From Phytophthora quininea (lineage: Eukaryota; Oomycota; Peronosporomycetes; Peronosporales; Peronosporaceae), in NCBI GenBank assembly GCA_011947345.1, contig JAAVTG010000116.1, positions 43,020 to 107,019 on the forward strand: 64,000 nt of DNA, read 5' to 3'. The notes beneath the pieces were generated by a model. That model had not been told where the DNA came from, did no database searches, and was given only the letters and a program-made list of their open reading frames with translations. This document shows, piece after piece, positions 44,746 through 55,583 of the stretch (its first letter is position 1; each line of letters starts with the position of its first letter). Made by a program: the position numbers and the translations under genes.

Positions 44746-46060
44746 ATGACAGAGAAACCTCGAACCTTGATGCAGCATCGACAACTTCAAAACAAACAAG
44801 CAGCAACAATTCCGTTCACCCGCCTTCGTCAGTCGAAGACACCGAAATTATACCGGAAAGTACCAAATCCACACCTGATGAACAAAAGACAGCGGCGCTG
44901 TCGCCCCAGCTCGGGTCTATCGACGCTCCGTTTACATTCGCCTCGCCACCTCGATTATCCTGTATGACTAGACGGGAAAAACGCTAGGCTATAGGACGTC
45001 AAGAGCTCAAAGACGCCCGAGCTATTGCAGCAAAAATAAGAGCTGGGAAGAAGGCTCGGAAGGTGCGACTGGAAAAGGTGAATACTCTGTTACTGGGCTC
45101 GTACAGTAGGGATGATTCAAAGCCGATTGTTGATGCGTTGGAGTTACCAAGTGCGAATGTAAATGGGGAATTAAAGATCCGACCATACCATATCGGCGAG
45201 ACCGCTCCACAACCGCGCCAGGTCCCGCCACTACCTAAAATCGAGGAGGCAATAACTGCTATTCAAGCGGCTGGCAACTACGAGCTACTTGCTTGCTGGG
45301 GCGATTTCGGTGCGGTAACGCTGGATCAGCTGAAGGTGATGTCCAGAGTCCTCAATGCACGCTATTACTTTCGTCTACTTGGATTCACCATCCAGTGGAT
45401 CGAAGAAGTATATTGGCACGTTAGCAGCGTTCGTGCACCCTTCAGGGACACATGTGATGTCACCAAGGTACGGCAAAAGTTCTCCATGAGCTAAAGATAT
45501 GTTGCTGACAATTCGTTTTGTGTATCGGGTCGTCAGAAAATGCATAAAGAAGCTGTAGCAGGAATGAACTTGGGGCAGTACCGTGTCGGAGGGAAATAAT
45601 GAACGGCTTTATGCTGTTGGATTACCGCCAAGATCTATGGTTACACAGCACCTCCATTATTGCTGGCATGATGGCACTACAACACATGTACCCTGGCGTT
45701 GGGGCGATCAACCCGAGCTATCATGATCTAGCTGGTCTCGCAGCGAAGAAGCGTACGGCTGGTGGATTCCGAGCATTCGATGCACAGCATCATCGCGTCA
45801 TGTGCATCATCAACTTGGGCTACCACTGGGGGCCTATCTGCTTGACAAAAACACCCAAGTGTGCTACCTGATTGACTCGTTCACTGACGAGGACAACTAT
45901 GCCACTCTGATGCACAGTGTGCAATCTACTATCGAGCCGATACTGAAGATGTACAACGAAATTGTCTAGGAGCGTGTGGATTGGTGCGTGCGGGTTGACG
46001 CAAACAATTGTGGACTGTGGTGTCTTGTTCTTTTCGAGCTATTAGAGGTTTTTAGCAGCT
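44746..46060 (+). pseudogene. Ulp1-like (C48) cysteine protease remnant
   Basis: Frames 45,063-45,494, 45,599-45,871 and on to about 46,060 join across one intron (45,470-45,536) and single-base breaks at AAA 45,594-45,596 and near 45,845. Catalytic motifs of SUMO-type proteases are visible: His in G-Y-H-W-G, Asp in L-I-D-S-F and Cys in N-N-C-G-L-W-C. A TAG at 45,967-45,969 lies in frame before the Cys motif. Ulp1-like genes are often carried by plant and oomycete DNA transposons. It sits between two Harbinger elements and a MULE, so it is probably cargo. Confidence 0.5.
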
Positions 46061-46298
46061 TTCATACGGTTCATGCTAGCAACCGTTTATTGATCCGTCC
46101 GTAACACGACAAATAAGTAGTTTTAGCACGTCGTGCTTAGGGACGGTTTGGCCAGCTGGAGTTCAGGTAAGAATAGACACAAGCTTGCCGAGAAATTAGC
46201 ATGAAGGCTACGGAAGTGCTCACTCTTGTAAAACCTATCTCTCCAGCACGTCAGCAGTCTAACCGTTTCGCTTCTCCTACGAGCAAGACCAAGAGCTC

Positions 46299-47066
46299 AT
46301 GCGCGAACTCATCCGCCTCAAGCCTTTCGCTGCTAAAAGAGGGACAACGACAAAGGTGTGGATGGACGTAGTGGCCGGCGTATCAAGTGCGATCAAGGTC
46401 ACACTGAATGTGAAGCAGGTTCGAGATCGCCTCAACGTGCTCAAGGCGGGGTTTCGTGCTGATGAAGCGGTGTCAGCTCTGGCCAGTGGTGTAGAAGAGT
46501 CGCTGAATGCCGTCAATGTTCAAAGTCACCATGATGAACGTTCGGGACTTGTACGTGAGTACCTGTCTTTGGCATCCATGCACAAGGATAAAAACAACAG
46601 CAAAAGGACGGCAAACAAAAACGAGAAGAGGATCTTACACGCTGCGCGGAGGAGATTGTTCGCGAAAGCACTCGCCGGCGCGCAATGAGGGGTCAGGAGG
46701 AAGCAAGCTACACCAGCTCTGACAGTGAAAACAGTGACGCCGGTAGTACAACATCGTCATTGTTGACGAACGTGTCCGCTTTGACGAGTACATCCGAGAC
46801 GCGTAGCGCTACCCGAATGCCTCCAAAGGTCGAATGCGTTTACACGCGAGATTGAACGCCAGGAGAAGCGGCAAAAGCTTCAATTTGACCTCCAAGTACG
46901 TGAGCAAGAGCAGACACACAGTCATTTCGAACAGCGACTTGCCTTTGAGAGACAACAAGCGGAGGATAGACTATTATTTGAGGAACGCACGCAGGCTAGT
47001 AATCGAGAGCTGATCCTAGCGCGTGCAAAGCTTTTCAGCGACGCACTTCTCAACAGAAAGAAATAA
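46299..47066 (+). pseudogene. Accessory gene of second Harbinger element
   Basis: The frame 46,299-46,688 reads as a SANT/trihelix-like helical domain (R-L-K-P-F-A-A-K-R-G, V-K-Q-V-R-D-R-L-N-V-L). It continues after a frame change into a Ser/Asp-rich linker and then, from about 46,830, into a charged coiled coil ending at the stop at 47,064-47,066. This is the same plan as the accessory protein at 42,827-44,524, and it again converges on a Harbinger transposase. Confidence 0.5.
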
Positions 47067-47107
47067 CAATCAATACATCACAACTACATTGGATTTGACT
47101 AAGAATG

Positions 47108-48280
47108 TCAGCTCCTACGTCGACTGCAAGTACTCACGGATATTGGGGGCTTGACTTTGAAGTAGTCGCTTGCTGTGTTACCACCGCGCAAGCACGTTAT
47201 ACAGTTAGTCATCAGCACGCCCACACGATACATTTTGCCCACGGGTTGCGTTCCAGTCCTCAGGTCCGACTTCACGTCCAACGTTTTCCAATAGTTGAGT
47301 ATCTGCGCGTAGGACCACTCCACGGAGACCCTCAGCTTACCCATGCTGCTATTATTTGCAATTGGGCTGCTGTCATGTCGCCGATAGCTCCTTCAAACGG
47401 GCTCAACATCACGTCGTCTCGCCCGTAGGCACAATCTCCAAAATCCGGTAGTCCTGGAAGCGTTCATCAGCGCGAATTTTCCCCGCAATACAAGACGCTC
47501 TGTACATCTTAATGTCATGGCTGCGCCCCGGGAATGGGCCGAAAAGATGCGAGATCATCCCGTCCGGCGTCACGAGTGACTGGAACTTCAGGCCGTGCTT
47601 TCGTTTGTGTCCATTACACATGGACTGCTGCGTCAAGTACTTCCGCTTGCCGCATACTTTCCTTTGCTGCGGGCGGCATATACCTCTCACAGTACCGTCG
47701 ATAAAGCACCAAATGTTGGTGGACGGAGCTCCTGCGGCAAAAATAGCTTCGGAAAACTCGCTCAATTTGCCGCTGAGAAGGTCTCCACTAAAATCCAGGG
47801 TTCTCGAGAATTGAGAGTCCAGTTGATCCAACAAATTCAGGAAAATGTTAGACAACCCACTTGGACTGCGCCCAAAAAAACACTCAAGTCTACCCAACGC
47901 ATCGGGACCGCTAGTTTGTACAGCAGCCTCCATACCTGTCGCTTTTGTCCTTTTGCGCGTGACGATATCGTCAACCTCCATGAGCGACACAAGCGTCGCC
48001 AGCTCTCTTTGTTGAACCGAAAATTTTGACACACACGTCGTCCGACAAAGCGTTCAGGTTGAACGGAGCCCTTAAGGGGCCATCACCTCCGGTGCAGACA
48101 AAAAGAAAGCAAAAATCACCGACGCCTCAAACACGTTTCCCGCAGCTTGGGCCTGCAACCAGTGCCGGAGAAGATGCGTATGCTTGTAGTGACGAGGGAC
48201 ACCGCGAGTAAGTGAGCGGCAATACCAAACGACCTGGCAGTCAAGATCCAACGAATCGTCGTTGAATAGCTGTTCCATCG
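47108..48280 (-). pseudogene. Second PIF/Harbinger transposase, degenerate
   Basis: The frame 48,032-47,409 contains an F-F-G-R-S helical region, then catalytic Asp in F-I-D-G-T-V and the G-H-K-R-K-H-G-L-K-F segment ending in P-G-R-S-H-D. The second Asp (G-D-C-A-Y-G) lies in a shifted frame near 47,450, and R-V-S-V-E-W (catalytic Glu) in the frame 47,344-47,108. All three DDE residues are present, but the coding frame is broken at least twice; two breaks fit one missing base in a G or A run. The N-terminal piece may start at 48,278. This family differs from the intact Harbinger at 41,616. Confidence 0.6.
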
Positions 48281-48339
48281 TCGCGGTTTGAAGAATTGAA
48301 AAGTGGCGTTTAGCAACCGCTTCACCACGGTTTGCATGC

Positions 48340-51050
48340 GATATAGGACCCGTAACTTTTGATGCCCATACCGTAACTTTTAGCTGTAAATTCCGGTTGC
48401 ACTTGTTTCATTCGGTTCGAGATGCTGGTTGAGACGGTTGATTGCCATATGGTTGAACCGGAAAAAGCTTCATTTCGGTTGTGCTAAAGACCTCTATTAC
48501 TTGCTGGTAAAAGTTGGCCCAAGACTTTCTACAAGACCACAGGATTTCTGCGCACGCGCTACTTGTTTAAGTGCATTTGCCTGCAAAATGTTGTCGCTGT
48601 AGATGTCGATAACAGTGAATAAATGTTTTGCAAGTTCAAACGTAGCTGACGTAGCTGTTATATTTTTCGGTGTCATACCGGAAGGGTACCGAATGCACAC
48701 AAAAATGTTTGAGCATTCGCGAAAACAACTAGGTCCACAAGTTCACAAATGTAGAGAAACAAGCGTCCACGGCGGTCATTTACGAGATAGCTTCCCCAGC
48801 GCAAGATAAATGATCAGCTCCTGCTGTGGAGACTTGCTCATGAAAAGTGCGCGTTGTAGTGAATAGACCGGTCTGACGTGTATACGCCAAATAGCGGCCC
48901 TTTCGTTTTTCGGTCTCAGCAACACCAGCCCAATATTTCTTTTGGCTAATTTATGATTGTGACATCGTCGTCCAGCAAAGTGAAATTTCAGGCTCCACAA
49001 TTGACATAAAGAAGTTTGACGCGCCGATACCCGTTGAGCAGCCACGCGAACCGTGTGGGTTCAGCGCGTTGTTGGGTATGCCATCTCTTGCTGTCTGGCC
49101 TCGTGTCAACTCAACCACTTGCACTAGTGAATATCCGCAGGTTCGAATAAGCGTTAACAAGGATTGTTACTCCTTTGAGTTGAACGATCTTCGATGGGGA
49201 TTAGTTGTTGTTCTCGAGATCGACGTCGACTAGACGCCGCGGGCTGTCTGCTCGTCTGGTATTAACTAGTCGCAATGGCGTTCCTCTTACTGTAAGACGT
49301 CTTCAAGAGCCTTACTCACGGCTTCGGTGTCAGGTAGAACACCACCAGAAGAGTGTCTGGGAGCCGCTTTTGCTTCATCTATACGAGGTTCAAGCTTGAT
49401 TGTGGACGATTGCATTGACTTGAAGTCAACGTCTGCATTAGCCTGGGCCCGAGTAACACTAGTCAATCTACGCTGCGCCCTTGTGCACCACCGATGATGA
49501 ACATCAGCGACAGCGATTGGTGGTCTGCGTTGGTAGGTTGTGACCCGTCCAGCAGACAGCCTCGCCACCTGGAATGTCGGGTATGTTCAGTAGTTCACGT
49601 AGAGGACACGAAATACTACAAACCCCTTCCGGACACCATTCACCGGGAGATACAGAAGCAGCTCAACTACAAGAAACCACCCGGCGCAAAAGCGTCACTA
49701 GCATAAGCACAGCCTCCAAAAATATCAGCACTCTATTAGTTAATAATAACGTCAGTAGATGACCTCTTAAACATACCGTAGCTCACAATGTGATACTACT
49801 GGCCGTCGTTCGGTTGCCATGGCCTAAATGACTTCCCTCCGGATTCAAGTTTTAGTCCATGCTCTGCATGGCTTGCACAGCTCGGACGTTTTAATTTCTC
49901 ATTCGGGCACGTTCGAACGCCCCCAACTTGGAGTCAATGTACTAGCAAACCTTGTCGGGAATCTGCCCCGACCAGTAGTGAGCTCTGTCCTTGAACGCGC
50001 ACACCGACGGCGACCTTGAGTTGTAACCCAATTTGGACAAGTAATGGAGGCAGATGTTTTTATTGCCCTTCTTCGGAATACACGCGAGGACGTCGCTGGG
50101 CATTTTGCGAACGGCAGGCAATCGCTCTTGCTAGCTACGGCTTCAGTGTTGCTCGTCTGCTCTCGCTTCAATGCTTGATCGTAGTCGCTCCCTCAATGTG
50201 TCGAGGGCTAAACTTTGAAGCTCCGGGTTCGACGTGGAGAACCAACCAGCTACCATGCGCCTTGTCGTCGTCCCATGATACTGATGCAGATCATGCACTA
50301 TTGCATTCCGGTACTTCGGCTCGTGATCGACCCACCACGTCACTATCGGCAGATCCTCTTCCAAAACTTGCCGCCAACCCCTGGAGCTCCGTTGCAAAGT
50401 CATCGAGCGCACTCGCTAGTTGTATTGTCGTCTCATCACATATCACTTGCGTGTAAGCGAAAAAGCTGCGAATGGGGGCCTAACTCTCTCCATGTCTGCG
50501 GCATTGTCGCCGGTGGTGGGGCCACAGAGAAGTCCGAGCTGAGACTAGCAGTCGTGTTGGCGGCCTTATAACGCTCAAGGACGTCTGTGCGCTGAAAGAA
50601 GTCACTGAAAGACTTCTTGATCTGAATTGCAGGTCGTACGGTAGCGCCAATACACCCAGGTGCTAAAGGAACTCATTCATTGCCGATACAAACTCGACAA
50701 AGGCATCACTAGACATACTTGAGAGAAAAGACGACATCACTAGTTGGTGTGTTTGCTCCTGCTCAGCTGACAGCGAAAACGAGACTCGTCGACCTCGCGG
50801 CGATCCTCTTAGCGACGTTTCGGAATGCTGTCGGAGTCTCCATTTCAGGTAAGGAAGTACTTCAGAATCCGTGGTCGGTACCGGATGATGAGGTCAATTT
50901 ACTCGATTTCCTGCTCGTCCCTCGTCGGAGAGCGGTTAGATTATGAAAGATCACCGCTGCAAATAATCCGTGACGAGGTAACAGCGACCATTGCTGTGAT
51001 ACTCGACCGTGGCGGCCAACCGGTGTGACACGACGACCCAAGCTTTCGCG
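48340..51050. other. Fragments of unrecognised coding sequence
   Basis: Only short frames. The better ones are 49,494-49,706 (plus, with a C-x2-C pair), 50,412-50,143 (minus, about 90 codons with Trp/His-rich start) and 50,719-50,946 continuing in another frame to 51,028 (plus). None shows a known domain or clean exon borders. Probably decayed transposon or gene debris. Confidence 0.35.
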
Positions 51051-52667
51051 TAAGTTAGTTGTTAGGAATTTACCTCAACACGTTCACTCCAACTTAATCT
51101 TCCAACCTTATAAAAAGTAATTACCCACCCATACTCGTAAAAATAGTTGATTTCGCCAACGCTATTCAAAAAGCAAAAGCTTATCCCAGCCTTCGCGAAG
51201 TTCTAGTTGAAACGTTTTGGTTTTTAAGTAGAGAATGTTTACTTTTTCCCTGGAACAACATGAAGCAACCTTTTATTAGCCAATCAGAATCGAAAATATT
51301 AAAACTAAAATAATGATTTAACACCACTGACACACACACCACATAAATTAAAGGAAAATGGCGAAGGCCCCCAACCCAAGCAGCTGAAGGGGCGAACAGG
51401 CACGGCAAAATGTGCAAACCACATGCGAGGCGTACTACACAGGCGACACAAGCGAAAGAGCTAGAAAGTCCGCGCCACCTACTCTACAAGGTGGAAAGGA
51501 GGATGCTCCCGCCACAACCAAAGACCCTGTTGGCATCAATGGTCACCCTCTTGAAAATATTATAGTCACCGCCGCCTTGTGGAGTTCTTCTTCGGCAAGG
51601 TATGCATGCCATGGTGATCCTACGGCGCAAATATTAACACGTTTTGCTATCATAGGTGGCGGACAAGAAGATGCTGTCAGCGGAGTGGTCTGGAAAGGCC
51701 TACTTGGTGTTACATCCCGATAAATACTACACGTGCCATCGGAATTTCATGACCAACACGCAAGGAAGCTTCTTCTAGAAACGTGTAAACTTTTTGAAGA
51801 GTATTAACAGCGCACGATGGTGGTTGATACTGACACGCGAGTTCAAGGATATGTCATTCTGATCTAGCACGATACCTACCTGACATCGGTGTTCCGGTGA
51901 GGGCGATCCAGTTGGGAAGAGGGATGCACTAAGGTCTGTGATCTGATCAATCTGCTGAGGACGTGGTTAAAAGCCAAGATGGTTCGAATTGGACCCAAAG
52001 ACACCACGGTGCAAACCCAGTTTCAGTCATTCTGTGAGTACGGTTTGGCCAAGTTCGATGAAGAACATGCGGTCACGACGGAGTAGATAGCCCTCCGTAT
52101 TCAAGATGTGGTTCACTTCTCATGCTGTAAGCGTTGAACTGGTTGATACATTCACACCTGAAGGTAAGGTAGTCGTACCAAAACGTACGAGTTCATACCT
52201 AATACAGCAAATAGTCATACAAATGTGGACGATATGTGATCGTACCTTCTTGTATGAATCTTTTGGTATGAACTCGTCATTTCTTGTATGGCCACGTACT
52301 TTTGGTGTGACTGCACTCGAAAATTTTCAATTTTTCTCTGTTGGTGAGCTTATAAAAAGTTTCAAAATGAAATTCATTTTATATGCTACACTCAAATTGG
52401 TCAAATAACAGCAGAATGTAGCAGCAACAGAGCACGGAGTCCGACGAACTAGGTACGATTGAACTTTTTCCTCGTAGTGCAACGGTTACGTTGTACGGCA
52501 GCCCTGTAGGGATTAATTCAGCAGTATGTGGCGCACACCAAAAGTAGGTACTGAGCTAATACAAATTCCAAGTGGTCAACATTAATAAATCCGCTGTTTT
52601 GCATGCTTTCAACAGGTTGATTGCTTATTCACAGGTCATTCAAAATATAAGGCGCTAAAAGCTGAAT
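51051..52667. other. Gene-free AT-rich stretch
   Basis: No frame over about 105 codons and no domain. AT-rich from 51,070 to 51,360 and again from 52,270 to 52,660. No clear repeats. Confidence 0.5.
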
Positions 52668-53470
52668 TTATTTACATTTGAGATTTGTATCGACTAAAAG
52701 GTTTTTCGCCTGAGCAGATGGCAGACCAACACAACGAAGTATCCAAGACCAACCATAATTAGATGCACTGCTTGTGTCGAAAGTAGCTGGCAATGTTTCT
52801 TTCCTGAGCTGGTAATAGACGACAGCAGTGTACGGACCGCTGGGCATGGTCGATAATCCGCGAAGTTTGGCTGTCGACGCTGGAGCTGCAGCTGTTGCAG
52901 TGCGTGAATGCTGCACAACGAGCCGACAATTCACACTTTGTAGGCGCGCATTAGTGGGCATGAAATGCGTTGAGGTTGATATGAAGGAGACGAGGTTGAC
53001 TGCTAGAACTACACATGGAGTCCCCTGAAGGCACGCCAAGTTGGGCAGAATCTGCCCAACAGTAGCACTACCAGCCCAATCCTCTAGTTCTTACGCTGTT
53101 GAAAAATGATTTTAATGTATGTGTGAGCCTTCTGCTCGCATTCTGACGGAACTAGACCCAAATGGCAGTTGACGGAGGTAGGGAGTTGTGTCGTGCTTGA
53201 TGTTGAGAGGAATTTGAAAATGTCGACTTGGCAAACAACGTTGTACCCGAATTTACCACCCGTATGAGCGCCGTTGATCACGGATGCTCCGTCATTGGTG
53301 TCAAGAGTGATCACAAAAGCTACAGTAGCGCTGTTGCCTAATGGTAAGCGGACTTTATGTGTGATAAGTTGTGTACCAGTAGGGAATTGAAGGTTTGGAA
53401 TGTGTCCAGTCGTTTCAGGGCTTACAATGAAGGAAATGCTGGCCAACAAGCAAAACCTCAACATGGCCAC
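52668..53470 (-). CDS. Possible secreted protein, two frames
   Basis: The frame 53,470-53,084 (128 codons) starts with a signal-peptide-like segment (M-A-M-L-R-F-C-L-L-A-S-I-S-F-I-V-S) and continues as a hydrophilic beta-rich sequence with several Cys. The frame 53,039-52,668 (123 codons) lies directly downstream and is similar in composition. They may be two exons of one secreted protein, with a GTAAGA-like donor near 53,095 and an acceptor near 53,030, but the phase does not close without a further base. No family recognised and no RXLR motif. Confidence 0.35.
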
Positions 53471-53836
53471 CTGCGCACTACAGCCGATTATCGAGGAACT
53501 GAAGAGTACGTCGTAGCGCGTTATTCACAAGCGACTGCAGGACTATCAGAAATGGTGGCTCATTTGCTCGGAAAGTGACATCAAGATACCTAAATGAACA
53601 CGACCAAGCGTAGTGTTGTTTCTCTCGTGACTAGAACTTCTTTGTGGTGTCGATCGAATTGCAGAGGAGAATGCGCGGTTGCATGGTACTTAGAAGAGCA
53701 CCTTCTAGCGTTTAAAGCTTTCGCCGAGATTATGAAATTCGCCTGTTGTAAAGCATGTCCAGTACGATTTAGTAAAAAAAAATGGTCCCTAACCCTAGAC
53801 ATCTTGTAAGTCAGCCAGTTTGTTCAAATCGTCGCC

Positions 53837-54128
53837 ATGGAGAACGCCGCTCAGCCTCCGTCTTGCTCCGTGTCGAGCTCGCAGCGACGCAATCGAGCTG
53901 TCGATACTGCCGACTCGGGCGCACAGAACGCGCCGGACGCGCAGCAGCAGGCCGAGCACGACATCTTTGGCGGTGGGTGCTGACTCTACTATACTGCAAG
54001 CATCGACGAAAGGTTTTTAACCTATAATTTGTGCCCCTTACTTAGACTGGAACCTCAACTCGCTCTTCACGTTCCTGCTGCTGCTGCACTTCATGCAGTA
54101 CGCCATGCGCCAGCCGTGCGGCTGTTAG
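53837..54128 (+). CDS. Small 72-residue protein with C-terminal membrane segment
   Basis: Two exons, 53,837-53,972 and 54,046-54,128, with GTGGGT...CTTAG borders and a good start context (GTCGCCATGG). The first 45 residues are Ser/Ala/Gln-rich and hydrophilic. The second exon codes W-N-L-N-S-L-F-T-F-L-L-L-L, a short hydrophobic helix, and ends with a Cys-rich C-G-C tail. This suggests a small tail-anchored or lipid-modified membrane protein. It is convergent with the actin-related gene. Function unknown. Confidence 0.55.
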
Positions 54129-54293
54129 AGGGTTACGACCAGAGAAACTTCAGACTTTCCCTCGCCCTTCAGCTCCAAGTTGTAGTTCCATGTTTCATTT
54201 TTGGCCTTCTTCTACTGCCTCCAACCATCGAAAAATAAATGTTCACGGCAGTTCCTCGTTTATTTTTCTTGTCCTAGTAGCTTCTAGCTCAGC

Positions 54294-55475
54294 TTAGAAG
54301 CATTTGCGGTCGAGGATGGCTTCGTGGTATTCCTCCCACTCTTGTTTGGTGATGTGAATATCCCGAAAGGTGTCGAGAGAGGCGAACATGGAGCCTCCGA
54401 CCCAGGCAGCAATTCTTCTTTGCGAGTTGTAGCCGCGTTCACGGATGACCGGGTCGGGGATGACGTTGGCAGTGCTCGAGACTCCGTTCTGCTTCAACAC
54501 AGCGAGAAGTTCCTCCTGGAATCGCTTGGAAAAGCCAGGCAGCATGGTCGTTCCTCCAGCTAGCACGACAGCGTTCAGCAAGTCGGTCTGAAGGTCCCTG
54601 TCGCACATGGCGATACTCGCTGCAGCGCATTCGTGGAGTCCTTGATCCGGCTTAAGAGGGTGGTCGTCGCCTAGTTCTTGCGGTGTGAACAAAACTTCAG
54701 CTGGAGCGGTCTGCGTGTTCCGATCCACTTGTAGAATTGTGCCGTCGGGGAGTTCGAAAGGTTTGCTAGCCTCGTCCGCTTGGTTTTGTTGGTTGCTATT
54801 CGCCATTGCACAAGTAGCCTCCTTGATCTCGTCAACAGTGTGCAATGGGAACGAGTGGAATGAAACGCCGCATTTGGACAGCAAGAAATGGAGACGCTGG
54901 CTGATATCCATACCACCAGCATTGTAGCTCAATGCTGCGTGGGGAAGTGCGTAGCCTTCAAAGATCGGGATGCAGTGACTGGAGCCGTGCCCCACTTCCA
55001 CCACAAGTCCGCGCGTTCGTCCCGAGGCGAACAGCGACAGCACGCACTCCTGCATGAAGTAGAAGCCACTCACTTTCTGCGACTCGAACATGATCTGAGC
55101 CATGCGCTCCTGCTGCTTCTTGGAGCCTGCTGGAGAACTGATGCACAGCACCGGAAGAGCCGCGGTCTCTGGGTCCACACGCATTTCCTGCGTGAATACG
55201 AACTCCCACATGCGTTCCAGAGCGTCCCAATCCTCCACCACCCCGCGGTTCAACGGGTAGGACACCTCCAGAAAGTCTCGATATAGTTGACACTCGGAGC
55301 CGACGAACGTCTCGCGGTCACGAAGCTCCGCCTTCCAGTTGGGCGCCTGCGACGCAAACCACTCCGGATTCTTCACTCGGCCGGTACACGCTGGGAAGGT
55401 CGTCCGTGGCGAGTCTTCTCCAGAGAATCCTGCCTTAAAGCAGCCAGAGCCATTGTCCAGCACGATCGCCTCCAT
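54294..55475 (-). CDS. Actin-related protein (ARP), divergent
   Basis: Single exon from the ATG at 55,475, 393 residues, with the full actin fold. The first phosphate loop is D-N-G-S-G-C-F-K-A-G-F-S-G-E-D, the second reads E-V-G-H-G-S-S-H-C-I-P-I-F, the adenosine loop is G-G-T-T-M-L-P-G-F, and the C-terminus ends R-K-C-F as in conventional actin. Residues used for ATP hydrolysis differ: the actin Gln137 position is Glu, Asp154 is Glu and Asp157 is His. It could bind nucleotide without hydrolysing it, or bind none. Which ARP subfamily it belongs to is not clear; it may be an oomycete-specific ARP. It is head-to-head with PrimPol, 108 bp apart. Confidence 0.82.
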   Translation of the reverse strand: MEAIVLDNGSGCFKAGFSGEDSPRTTFPACTGRVKNPEWFASQAPNWKAELRDRETFVGSECQLYRDFLEVSYPLNRGVVEDWDALERMWEFVFTQEMRVDPETAALPVLCISSPAGSKKQQERMAQIMFESQKVSGFYFMQECVLSLFASGRTRGLVVEVGHGSSHCIPIFEGYALPHAALSYNAGGMDISQRLHFLLSKCGVSFHSFPLHTVDEIKEATCAMANSNQQNQADEASKPFELPDGTILQVDRNTQTAPAEVLFTPQELGDDHPLKPDQGLHECAAASIAMCDRDLQTDLLNAVVLAGGTTMLPGFSKRFQEELLAVLKQNGVSSTANVIPDPVIRERGYNSQRRIAAWVGGSMFASLDTFRDIHITKQEWEEYHEAILDRKCF

Positions 55476-55583
55476 GGTCTTCAAGATAGCGAGGTATCAC
55501 AAACGTAGCCATCTTGATCGCGTCTCTTCGATCCGAGCGATTGGATTGGTCCGATATTCGTGGTTAAACCAGTACAACGAATA
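55476..55583. promoter_or_regulatory. Shared divergent promoter (ARP / PrimPol)
   Basis: Only 108 bp separate the two start codons. No clear TATA box is visible. Confidence 0.5.

Noticed and set aside
50143..50412. 90-codon minus-strand frame with Trp/His-rich start as a gene
   Set aside because: Neighbouring frames do not join by plausible introns or single-base changes, and no domain is visible.
53781..53801. Telomere-like CCCTAACCCTA
   Set aside because: Only about one and a half units; no array, so chance or promoter sequence.
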